In this document: positions 1-5,100 of the stretch, one piece after another
How the letters are laid out: every line of letters begins with the position of its first letter
Numbering within the stretch: position 1 is the stretch's first letter
Source of the DNA: Paracoccaceae bacterium
GTDB taxonomy: Bacteria; Pseudomonadota; Alphaproteobacteria; Rhodobacterales; Rhodobacteraceae
Assembly: GCA_018647275.1 (NCBI GenBank)
Contig: JABGTH010000035.1
Coordinates: 1 to 5,284 of the forward strand
Length of the DNA: 5,284 nt
Direction of reading: 5' to 3'
Notes under the pieces: generated by a model
The model's database searches: none
What the model saw: the letters and a program-made list of their open reading frames with translations, nothing else
What the model was told of the DNA's origin: nothing
Translations under genes and position numbers: made by a program

Positions 1-151
1 ACAGCCAATTAAAATGTTTGGTGCTGACATTGGTGATTTACTGATGTGGGGCGACGTAATTGTTGCCCGTGCACATGAATACCTCGAATACACCTTTGTC
101 ATTAAGCCGATAGGTGATGCGATCAGCACCGTTAAATGGACGCTAACATAG
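1..151 (+). CDS. C-terminal end of an unrecognised protein (partial, runs off the left edge)
   Basis: An open frame whose complete codons begin at base 2 runs without interruption to a TAG at 149-151, giving 49 C-terminal residues. The visible tail contains GDLLMWGDVIVARAHEY near its middle and ends TVKWTLT. It is mixed hydrophobic and polar, has no evident membrane segment, and looks like a compact soluble domain, perhaps with beta strands around the YTFVIKP stretch. I do not recognise the family and assign no function. The reading rests on the open frame, protein-like composition and a normal stop. No T-tract terminator follows, so how its transcript ends is not visible. Because the start is outside the window, its length and operon context are unknown. 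Confidence 0.6.
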   Translation, partial: QPIKMFGADIGDLLMWGDVIVARAHEYLEYTFVIKPIGDAISTVKWTLT

Positions 152-504
152 GGTGCAGGCGGCACACATTTAAGCCTTGAACACATCGGTCTGCCACAAA
201 TGCAGAAAGCTTTGGCCTCACACTCGCGCTGAACAAAGGTTGGGATAATCATTTGGAGACGCCCACGCCTAAAACCGCGCATCACGGCAAGTGGCGTACA
301 CACCCCCTTGCCCCCACTCTTCGCACGCCTTACCTAAGAAGCGACGGGTTCTGCTCTCTCTGTGATCGGTTATACATTCCAGAGGCCTTAAGCAATTCCT
401 CGGCCGCTGGCTCTGTTCGGACCCTGGTTCGATTACCTGGTGACCACCTGTACATACAGGTCCCCCGGAATACAGAACCAAGCGTTTGTAGCGGTTCCCG
501 TCAT
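152..504. other. 353-base intergenic stretch with no convincing gene
   Basis: This stretch separates the left-edge partial gene from the 3' end of the minus-strand TetR gene. Open frames exist on both strands, for example from a TTG at 253, but their translations are rich in His, Pro, Arg and Cys with no domain-like pattern, and they lack good ribosome binding sites. No T-tract terminator is visible for either flanking gene. The only clear structure is a palindromic patch at 437-462, listed separately. A decayed gene too far gone to recognise cannot be excluded. Confidence 0.55.
447..462. repeat. Inverted repeat ACCTGT-ACAT-ACAGGT
   Basis: A perfect 6-bp inverted repeat with a 4-base loop lies 43 bases past the TetR stop codon. 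Immediately to the left is a second short palindrome, TGGT-G-ACCA (438-446), and CCTGGT occurs twice between 423 and 442. No T-run follows on either strand, so it is a poor intrinsic terminator. It could be a protein-binding palindrome or a 3'-end processing hairpin of the TetR transcript. The function is not established. Confidence 0.4.
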
Positions 505-1101
505 CTACCCTATAGTGTCAGCCCCCACGGCACTGCGCACCATTTGCCAATATTGGTCCTGCACTTCGTTTAGACTAAGGCGGCCTTGGCTACGAAACCA
601 TGTGTTCACACCCGTCAGCATCGCAATCACGGCAAATGTTGCGATCTTTGCATCTTTAACAGTCCAAGCGCCGCTTACTTGCCCTCCGATCAGAATGTTG
701 TGAAGGCGGTTTTCGTATTGGCCACGCAGGCCTTCGATCAAGGCAAAGTTTTCAGGCGTCAGATTACGCAGCTCCATATAGGCGATAAACACTGCCTCGG
801 GCCGCTCATGATGGAAAGCGATGTGAAAACGAACAAACTGCTCTAGCATTTCCAACGGCTGCGCTGAATCCTCATCAGGCAAAGCGGCCAACAATTCGGT
901 CATGTGGGACTGCATCAGATCAAACAGCAAGCTTTGTTTATCGGGTGTGTAATTATACAGCGCCCCGGCCTGCACACCGACCTCGCTAGCAATTTGGCGC
1001 ATGGAAACAGCGGCGAACCCGTGCCTGGCAAACAGCTCAAGCGCGGCTGTGCGAATTTTAGGGCCTGTGATGCCCGAATGTGATCCTGTTGTACGTGCCA
1101 T
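505..1101 (-). CDS. TetR/AcrR-family transcriptional regulator
   Basis: Encodes 198 residues, the usual length for one-component TetR repressors: dimeric cytoplasmic proteins that bind a palindromic operator through an N-terminal helix-turn-helix and release it on binding a small ligand. The DNA-binding domain is clear: KIRTAALELFARHGF at about residues 15-29, then the helix-turn-helix VSMRQIASEVGVQAGALYNY (32-51), followed by TPDKQSLLFDLM. The C-terminal ligand and dimer domain (about 65-198) ends with GRLSLNEVQDQYWQMV (173-188), a layout that reminds me of the KstR2-like C-terminal domain of regulators of acyl-CoA or fatty-acid type catabolism; that is a resemblance, not a demonstrated ligand. 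The ATG at 1099-1101 is supported by a GGGG run just upstream and by the family's usual N-terminal length. It is divergent from the lipoprotein gene, with a candidate operator 15-28 bases before its ATG, suggesting autoregulation. Its target operon is not visible. Confidence 0.9.
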   Translation of the reverse strand: MARTTGSHSGITGPKIRTAALELFARHGFAAVSMRQIASEVGVQAGALYNYTPDKQSLLFDLMQSHMTELLAALPDEDSAQPLEMLEQFVRFHIAFHHERPEAVFIAYMELRNLTPENFALIEGLRGQYENRLHNILIGGQVSGAWTVKDAKIATFAVIAMLTGVNTWFRSQGRLSLNEVQDQYWQMVRSAVGADTIG

Positions 1102-1109
1102 ACCCCGAT

Positions 1110-1136
1110 GTTATATGAACAAACGTTCAGAACCAA
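1110..1136 (-). promoter_or_regulatory. Possible promoter of the TetR gene
   Basis: Read on the minus strand, a -35-like TTGGTT (plus-strand 1131-1136) and a -10-like TATAAC (plus-strand 1110-1115) flank the TetR-type palindrome with a 15-base spacer, shorter than the ideal 17. A start about 7 bases beyond the -10 would leave almost no leader before the ATG at 1101, so either the transcript is nearly leaderless or the true promoter lies further upstream. Low confidence. Confidence 0.3.
1116..1129. promoter_or_regulatory. Candidate TetR operator TGAAC-AAAC-GTTCA
   Basis: A perfect 5-bp inverted repeat with a 4-base centre lies in the 94-base region between the divergent TetR gene and lipoprotein gene. 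Its size, its GTTC/GAAC arms and its position 15-28 bases upstream of the TetR ATG fit the operators that TetR-family proteins use for autorepression. It sits between the possible -35 and -10 of the TetR gene, where binding would block transcription. Whether the lipoprotein gene on the other side is also controlled is unclear, since its ATG is 66 bases away. Confidence 0.5.
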
Positions 1137-1195
1137 GCACCGCTTGCGCCAAACCTTAGGCTGGTGCATCAAGCGTACAACAGTTGGAAAAAGAC

Positions 1196-1477
1196 ATGCG
1201 CTTGATTGCTTTCATTTTAACCTTAGCCCTGATGGCCTGCGCTCAGTTTCCTGAATTGGACGGCGTTGTTTCAGATGCTGGGAAAGATGTGAAATACCCG
1301 AAGCTGCGGCCCATCAATACATTGTTGGCCCAAACCGCCCCAACAGGACGATCTGCTAAAGAAACAATCAGCACAATAGATGCGCGTATTGAAGCCTTAC
1401 AAAACCGCGCAGCCGCCCTGCAAGGCGCAGTAGTGAATCAGGACACACAAAATCGCATGCAAAACGGTGTGAACTAA
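1196..1477 (+). CDS. Small predicted lipoprotein of unknown function
   Basis: From the ATG at 1196 the product is 93 residues. The first 15 form a lipoprotein signal peptide: MR, a hydrophobic stretch LIAFILTLA, then the lipobox LMAC with the acceptor cysteine at 15. The +2 residue is Ala, not Asp, which by the usual sorting rule favours the outer membrane. The mature part has a FPELDGVVSDAG segment (18-29), a YPKLRPINTLLAQ motif (34-46) and a C-terminal heptad-like helix (about 53-80, ETISTIDARIEALQNRAAAL) that could form a coiled coil. I recall similar small lipoproteins in Rhodobacteraceae but know no function. An in-frame TTG at 1184 is a possible earlier start, but the ATG gives a cleaner signal peptide, with GGA 7 bases upstream. 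It is followed 78 bases later by hom in the same direction, so co-transcription is possible. Confidence 0.72.
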   Translation: MRLIAFILTLALMACAQFPELDGVVSDAGKDVKYPKLRPINTLLAQTAPTGRSAKETISTIDARIEALQNRAAALQGAVVNQDTQNRMQNGVN

Positions 1478-1499
1478 GGCTTTTCTCGCGTTGCATGGA

Positions 1500-1514
1500 A
1501 GCCGTAAAACGGCT
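1500..1514 (+). repeat. Hairpin AGCCGT-AAA-ACGGCT in the hom leader
   Basis: A perfect 6-bp stem with a 3-base loop lies between the lipoprotein stop and hom, about 41 bases before the hom start. No T-run follows, so it is not a standard intrinsic terminator. It could stabilise the upstream transcript end or affect the hom leader. Too little is visible to call an attenuator. Confidence 0.4.
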
Positions 1515-1555
1515 ACATCGCGCCAAACGACCAATCATCCAAAAGGACCCAAACT

Positions 1556-2842
1556 ATGTCACAGCCTCTTCGTCTTGGTATTGCCGGCTTGGGAACTGTT
1601 GGAGTTGGGGTTGTTAAAATCATCCACAAGCAAGCCGCTCTTTTACAAGCCCGCACAGGTCGTGAGATCACAATCAGCGCCGTAAGCGCGCGCAGCAAAG
1701 GCCGCGATCGCGGGGTGGCGCTCAATAACTATGCATGGGAAGACGATCCTATTGCATTGGCAAAGCGTGATGATGTTGATGTTTTTGTTGAACTTATGGG
1801 CGGTGCCGATGGCCCAGCCAAAGCCGCGACCGAGGCTGCCATCGCTGCGGGCAAACACGTGATCACCGCCAACAAAGCTATGCTTGCAATGCACGGTCAC
1901 GCTCTGGCGCAAGCAGCCGAAGCCAAAGGCGTCTCACTGCGTTACGAAGCTGCCGTAGCAGGTGGCATTCCTGTGATCAAAGCGCTGACCGAGGGTCTAG
2001 CTGGTAATGAGATCACCCGCATTATGGGTGTGATGAACGGGTCGTGTAACTATATTCTGACCCGCATGGAAGATTCAGGCCTTAGCTATCGAGAAATTTT
2101 CGCGGAGGCCGACGGCCTTGGCTATCTCGAAGCAGATCCACAACTGGACGTTGGTGGCATTGATGCGGCCCATAAACTTGCAATCCTCAGTTCAATCGCC
2201 TTTGGCACCAAAGTCGATTTTGACGCCATTGTTCTTGAGGGCATCGAGCGCGTCAGCATCGAAGATATCAAAGCAGCAGCCGATATGGGCTATAAAATCA
2301 AATTGCTGGGCGTGACACAGATGACAGGTCGTGGCCTAGAGCAACGCATGCAGCCGTGCCTTGTGCCAACCAGCTCTCCTTTGGGACAGTTGCAGGGCGG
2401 CACAAACATGATCGTGATTGAAGGCGACGCAATTGAACAAGTTGTCTTGCGCGGCCCCGGTGCTGGCATGGGCCCAACAGCCAGTGCTGTGATGGGTGAC
2501 GTTTGTGACATCGCACGCGATTTCCATCTACCGGTATTTGGACAGCCTGTGGAAATGTTGGTTGAAAGCAAGCCTGCAAAATCGACAACGCCGGCCCCTT
2601 ACTATCTGCGCATGGGCGTGGTTGATAAGCCTGGTGCAATGGCAAAGATCGCTACTGTTTTGGGCGAGGCTGGGATCAGTATCGACCGCATGCGCCAATA
2701 CGGCCATGCTGAAACATCTGCCCCAGTTCTCATCGTGACGCACAAAGTTTCCAGCGCAGCCATTGAAGCTGCTTTGGAAGCGATGGAAAGCACAGGCGTC
2801 TTGGCCGCTGCCCCCGTTGCGCTTCGCATTGAAGAAGTTTGA
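1556..2842 (+). CDS. hom: Homoserine dehydrogenase (EC 1.1.1.3) with C-terminal ACT domain
   Basis: Encodes 428 residues, the normal length for the monofunctional ACT-containing enzyme. It reduces L-aspartate 4-semialdehyde to L-homoserine with NAD(P)H in the cytoplasm, the branch step toward threonine and methionine. The N-terminal Rossmann fold has GLGTVG (11-16); TANKAML (104-110) carries the conserved Lys107. The catalytic domain has NGSCNYIL (161-168) and EADPQLDVGGIDAAHK (192-207). By comparison with the yeast enzyme, Glu192, Asp198, Asp203 and Lys207 match the substrate-binding and catalytic residues. GPGAGMGPTASAVMGD (300-315) is the late conserved motif. The ACT domain spans about 349-415 (VVDKPGAMAKIATVLGEAGI), as in enzymes under amino-acid feedback control; threonine is the likely effector by analogy. 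The ATG is preceded by AAGGA at 1542-1546, 9 bases away. All key residues are present and no frameshift is seen. The gene is not fused to aspartokinase. Confidence 0.97.
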   Translation: MSQPLRLGIAGLGTVGVGVVKIIHKQAALLQARTGREITISAVSARSKGRDRGVALNNYAWEDDPIALAKRDDVDVFVELMGGADGPAKAATEAAIAAGKHVITANKAMLAMHGHALAQAAEAKGVSLRYEAAVAGGIPVIKALTEGLAGNEITRIMGVMNGSCNYILTRMEDSGLSYREIFAEADGLGYLEADPQLDVGGIDAAHKLAILSSIAFGTKVDFDAIVLEGIERVSIEDIKAAADMGYKIKLLGVTQMTGRGLEQRMQPCLVPTSSPLGQLQGGTNMIVIEGDAIEQVVLRGPGAGMGPTASAVMGDVCDIARDFHLPVFGQPVEMLVESKPAKSTTPAPYYLRMGVVDKPGAMAKIATVLGEAGISIDRMRQYGHAETSAPVLIVTHKVSSAAIEAALEAMESTGVLAAAPVALRIEEV

Positions 2843-2848
2843 GGGCAT

Positions 2849-2910
2849 ACTCCCCCAAACATGACTGCTTTTGCCTGACGCATCTATGGATGCCTCTGGC
2901 GGGAGTTTAT
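2849..2910 (+). terminator. Composite hairpin after hom, possible terminator or recJ leader element
   Basis: Several pairings stack here: ACTCCC (2849-2854) with GGGAGT (2901-2906); GCC (2873-2875) with GGC (2898-2900); and GCATC (2880-2884) with GATGC (2889-2893) around a TATG loop. The outer arm runs into the U-rich TTATTTC. A competing small hairpin, CTCT (2894-2897) with GGAG (2902-2905, one G-U pair), uses the same 3' arm. The 3' part, GCCTCTGGCGGGAGT followed by TTATTT and AAGATGAA, resembles a short intergenic motif I remember recurring in Rhodobacteraceae genomes. It could end most hom transcripts or modulate read-through into recJ. The outer stem spans a long unpaired segment, so the complete fold is uncertain. 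Confidence 0.4.
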
Positions 2911-2934
2911 TTCGTAAGATGAACGGGGGATTTC

Positions 2935-4674
2935 GTGTCATTTCTTGGGGTTGAGCATTCACTAAATGGACGCCGTTGGGTTGGTCCTCCAATCGAAGTT
3001 GACCGTGCCGCTGAGGCGATTGCCCAGCAGACTGACCTGCCCCGCCCTGTCGCCCAAGTGTTAGCCCGTCGCGGCGTTGCCCCTCAGGCAGCTGCTACGT
3101 TTCTTGCCCCCTCGTTGCGTGAGCTCTTGCCTGATCCGCGATCTTTGCATGACATGGAAAAAGCAGCGACGCGCTTTTTGGCAGCCGTTTCATCCCGTCA
3201 ACGCATTGCTATTTTTGCAGATTATGATGTTGATGGCGGCAGTTCTGCTGCGTTATTGATTGTGTGGCTGCGGTCTTTGGGTTTGCAAGCCACCCTATAT
3301 ATCCCCGATCGCATTGATGAAGGTTATGGCCCCAATGATGAGGCAATGTCTGCCCTTGCCCGCGCCCATGACCTGATCATTTGCGTAGATTGCGGTACGC
3401 TGTCTCACGGCCCTATTGCCGCGGCAGTTGGTGCGGATATCATTGTGCTAGATCACCACTTGGGTGGAGAAACACTGCCGGATGCATTCGCCATTGTGAA
3501 CCCCAACCGCCAAGATGAAGACGGGGCGTTGGCCCACCTATGCGCGGCCGGTGTCGTGTTCTTGATGTTGGTCGAAGCTGGTCGTCAGATGCGCGAAGCA
3601 GGCCAGCAAGGCCCTGATTTGATGCCCTTGCTGGATTTAGTCGCTCTGGCAACAGTTGCAGACGTTGCCCCATTGATTGGTGTGAACCGCGCGTTTGTAC
3701 GCCAAGGCCTGCGCGTCATGGCGCGACGTGATCGCCCTGGCATCGTAGCTCTTGCCGATGTGTCACGTATGGATACGACCCCGTCATCTTACCACCTTGG
3801 GTTTCTTTTAGGTCCACGCGTGAATGCAGGTGGTCGCATTGGCCAAGCGGATCTAGGCGCACGCTTATTGGCCTGCGAAACCGAGCACGAAGCAGCAGCT
3901 ATGGCCGAACGCCTTGATCAGTTGAACACGGAACGCCGTGATATTGAGGCTGCGGTTCGAGCTGCAGCGATAAAACAGGCTGAGGAACGCGGGTTTGATC
4001 GCCCATTGGTTTGGGCCTTTGGCGAGGGATGGCATCCAGGTGTGGTGGGTATTGTCGCCTCGCGTCTGAAAGAAAATTCAAACCGTCCCTCAATTGTCAT
4101 CGGCTTTGAGGACGGAATCGGCAAAGGTTCAGGGCGTTCTGTTTCTGGAATCGATCTAGGTGCACCCATTCAGCGTCTCGCAAATGAAGGGCTGTTGATC
4201 AAAGGTGGTGGCCACAAAATGGCGGCGGGTTTGACAGTGGCTGAAGACAAGCTTGAGGCAGCCATGGAGCGCCTTTCCGAGCTGTTGGACAAACAAGGTG
4301 CCGGACAGATCGGTGCCGCTGATTTGCGCCTAGACGGTGCGATGATGCCAATGGCGGCCACTGTCGAGTTGGCAGAGCAAATTGAACAAGCCGGTCCGTT
4401 TGGCGCAGGTGCCCCCGGTCCACGCTATGCCTTTGCAGATATGCAGATTTTCTTTGCCAAACGGGTTGGTGAGAACCACCTTAAGTTGACCTTTGGTGAT
4501 ACCGAGGGTGGGCGCATGGAGGCAATAGCATTTGGTGCATATGATACGCATATGGGTCCCACACTTGAGCAACATGGTGGTGCGCGTTTCCACCTTGCAG
4601 GGCGTTTAGACATCAATACTTTCCGTGGACGCCAGACGATTCAGCTTAGGTTGGAAGACGCCGCACCCGCTTAA
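2935..4674 (+). CDS. recJ: Single-stranded-DNA-specific 5'-3' exonuclease RecJ
   Basis: Encodes 579 residues, the normal RecJ length. RecJ degrades single-stranded DNA 5' to 3' with two divalent metals and acts in RecF-pathway recombination, mismatch repair and processing of stalled forks. The DHH-family motifs appear in order: ADYDVDGGSS (95-104), CVDCGT (150-155), VLDHH (171-175) and ATVADVAPL (239-247). The DHHA1 domain has GEGWHPGVVGIVASRLKE (363-380), GSGRSVSGIDL (398-408) and GGGHKMAAG (424-432). The C-terminal OB-fold region includes GPFGAGAPGPRYAF (487-500) and ENHLKLTFGD (513-522). All metal-binding Asp and His motifs are present, so the enzyme should be active. The start is a GTG with GGGGGA (2925-2930) 4 bases upstream; the resulting MSFLGVE N-terminus matches what I recall from Rhodobacterales RecJ. 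It lies 92 bases after hom in the same direction and 76 bases before tRNA-Glu. Confidence 0.97.
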   Translation: MSFLGVEHSLNGRRWVGPPIEVDRAAEAIAQQTDLPRPVAQVLARRGVAPQAAATFLAPSLRELLPDPRSLHDMEKAATRFLAAVSSRQRIAIFADYDVDGGSSAALLIVWLRSLGLQATLYIPDRIDEGYGPNDEAMSALARAHDLIICVDCGTLSHGPIAAAVGADIIVLDHHLGGETLPDAFAIVNPNRQDEDGALAHLCAAGVVFLMLVEAGRQMREAGQQGPDLMPLLDLVALATVADVAPLIGVNRAFVRQGLRVMARRDRPGIVALADVSRMDTTPSSYHLGFLLGPRVNAGGRIGQADLGARLLACETEHEAAAMAERLDQLNTERRDIEAAVRAAAIKQAEERGFDRPLVWAFGEGWHPGVVGIVASRLKENSNRPSIVIGFEDGIGKGSGRSVSGIDLGAPIQRLANEGLLIKGGGHKMAAGLTVAEDKLEAAMERLSELLDKQGAGQIGAADLRLDGAMMPMAATVELAEQIEQAGPFGAGAPGPRYAFADMQIFFAKRVGENHLKLTFGDTEGGRMEAIAFGAYDTHMGPTLEQHGGARFHLAGRLDINTFRGRQTIQLRLEDAAPA

Positions 4675-4675
4675 T

Positions 4676-4702
4676 AAAAAAAACCACAATTTTGTGTTTT
4701 TT
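4676..4702 (+). terminator. Weak A/T-rich intrinsic terminator after recJ
   Basis: Directly after the recJ TAA comes a run of eight A, then CACA (4685-4688) pairing with TGTG (4693-4696) around an ATTT loop, then six T. After one C-T mismatch the flanking A and T runs can extend the stem. The A-stem-T layout could work on either strand. The G+C-poor 4-bp core makes it weak, but its position between recJ and the tRNA promoter fits a terminator. Confidence 0.55.
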
Positions 4703-4706
4703 CCAC

Positions 4707-4735
4707 TTGCGCAGTTCGCCTCCTTTCCCTAAATA
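4707..4735 (+). promoter_or_regulatory. Probable promoter of tRNA-Glu
   Basis: A -35-like TTGCGC (4707-4712) and a -10-like TAAATA (4730-4735) are separated by exactly 17 bases, with the -10 ending 15 bases before the mature tRNA 5' end at 4751. Only the TTG of the -35 and three -10 bases match the sigma-70 consensus, but a conserved TTG is common for alphaproteobacterial housekeeping promoters. The spacing and position are the main support. Confidence 0.45.
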
Positions 4736-4750
4736 ACGCCTCACCACAGT

Positions 4751-4825
4751 GGCCCGTTCGTCTATCGGTTAGGACATCTGGTTTTCAACCAGGAAAGAGG
4801 GGTTCAACTCCCCTACGGGCTGCCA
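4751..4825 (+). tRNA. tRNA-Glu, anticodon TTC (UUC), reads GAA and GAG
   Basis: A complete 75-base cloverleaf with encoded CCA (4823-4825). The acceptor stem pairs GGCCCGT (4751-4757) with ACGGGCT (4815-4821), six Watson-Crick pairs plus a terminal G-T, with discriminator G4822. The D arm lies in TCGTCTATCGGTTAGGAC. The anticodon stem TCTGG (4777-4781) pairs with CCAGG (4789-4793) around the loop TTTTCAA, placing anticodon TTC at 4784-4786. The T arm AGGGG/CCCCT encloses TTCAACT (4803-4809). Apart from charging GAA/GAG codons, tRNA-Glu in alphaproteobacteria supplies glutamyl-tRNA for 5-aminolevulinate only in lineages that use the C5 route; nothing here bears on that. Confidence 0.97.
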
Positions 4826-4848
4826 TGGTACTTTCCACAGAAATTCAT

Positions 4849-4899
4849 GGACATAGTCGCTGCCTATAAGTGGTTATTGACATTTCTATGTCCTATTTT
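4849..4899 (+). terminator. Inverted repeat GGACATAG/CTATGTCC, possible terminator of tRNA-Glu
   Basis: Perfect 8-bp arms GGACATAG (4849-4856) and CTATGTCC (4886-4893) enclose a 29-base loop, starting 23 bases after the tRNA CCA. The downstream side reads TATTTT (4894-4899), a T-rich tail suitable for termination of plus-strand transcription. The long loop makes it less efficient than a classic tight hairpin, so this is a tentative assignment. The loop contains a perfect TTGACA (4877-4882) with no good -10 at the right distance. Confidence 0.4.
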
Positions 4900-4915
4900 C
4901 ATCTGCAACATATTA

Positions 4916-4964
4916 AGGCCACCGATCGTACCCGCAATGCCAGCCAATGTTTTTATGGTGGTTT
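4916..4964 (+). repeat. Imperfect inverted repeat AGGCCACC/GGTGGTTT
   Basis: AGGCCACC (4916-4923) can pair as plus-strand RNA with GGTGGTTT (4957-4964): six Watson-Crick pairs and two adjacent G-U pairs, around a 33-base loop. It is weaker evidence than its neighbours because the arms are not perfect and the loop is long. It is listed as the second in a series of four possible stems filling this spacer. Confidence 0.25.
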
Positions 4965-4977
4965 ATAGCTCACAGAC

Positions 4978-5005
4978 ACTTTGTTCCATCTTAACTGAAC
5001 AAAGT
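4978..5005. repeat. Perfect 9-bp inverted repeat ACTTTGTTC/GAACAAAGT
   Basis: Arms at 4978-4986 and 4997-5005 enclose a 10-base loop. Neither side is followed by a T-run, so it is not a standard terminator on either strand. The arms share GAACAAA with the candidate TetR operator at 1116-1129, but the spacing differs. It could be a processing hairpin or a protein-binding site in the convergent spacer. Confidence 0.45.
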
Positions 5006-5049
5006 TGAAACTCACGATCACTAGACCAACGTGCTCTTCTCAAAATCCG

Positions 5050-5100
5050 CCCAAAACCAGTGAGACGCAGAAAATCTTAATTAATATAAGCCACTGGTTT
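5050..5100 (-). terminator. Inverted repeat with T-tail, probable terminator of the mttB-family gene
   Basis: Read on the minus strand, AAACCAGTG begins inside the TAA stop codon (plus-strand 5100 down to 5092) and pairs perfectly over 9 bp with CACTGGTTT (plus-strand 5062 down to 5054). One more T extends the T-run after the second arm to TTTT before GGGCGG. The loop is 29 bases and A/T-rich, and can form a small inner CTTA/TAAG stem. Overlap with the stop codon and the T-tail support a terminator for the minus-strand gene. Confidence 0.5.

Noticed and set aside
370..446. tRNA-like 3' end: GGTTCGATTACC followed by GTGACCA
   Set aside because: The T-arm arms do not give a 5-bp stem, and no anticodon arm or pairing acceptor strand is found upstream; a chance resemblance.
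253..573. 106-codon plus-strand open frame starting at TTG 253
   Set aside because: Composition (many His, Pro, Arg, Cys) is not protein-like, it overlaps the end of the TetR gene on the other strand, and it has no good ribosome binding site or recognisable motif.
1184..1195. TTG start giving a four-residue longer lipoprotein
   Set aside because: The extension adds Glu-Lys-Asp before the signal peptide, while the ATG at 1196 has GGA 7 bases upstream and a standard signal peptide.
2919..2954. 11-codon ATG open frame overlapping the recJ start
   Set aside because: It has no ribosome binding site of its own and no codon bias suggesting a leader peptide; the GGGGGA inside it serves recJ.
1643..4616. 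Numerous open frames antisense to or out of frame with hom and recJ
   Set aside because: hom and recJ are complete with all their family motifs in frame; the overlapping frames have shadow-like composition and no motifs.
4877..4905. Perfect TTGACA -35 box on the plus strand
   Set aside because: At spacings of 16-18 bases the following hexamers (for example CATCTG) are poor -10 boxes, and no plus-strand gene follows; it also lies in a hairpin loop.
4803..5098. tRNA-Glu 3' end as an integration site for a mobile element
   Set aside because: No repeat of the tRNA 3' segment and no integrase gene is found downstream; the next gene is a metabolic one on the opposite strand.
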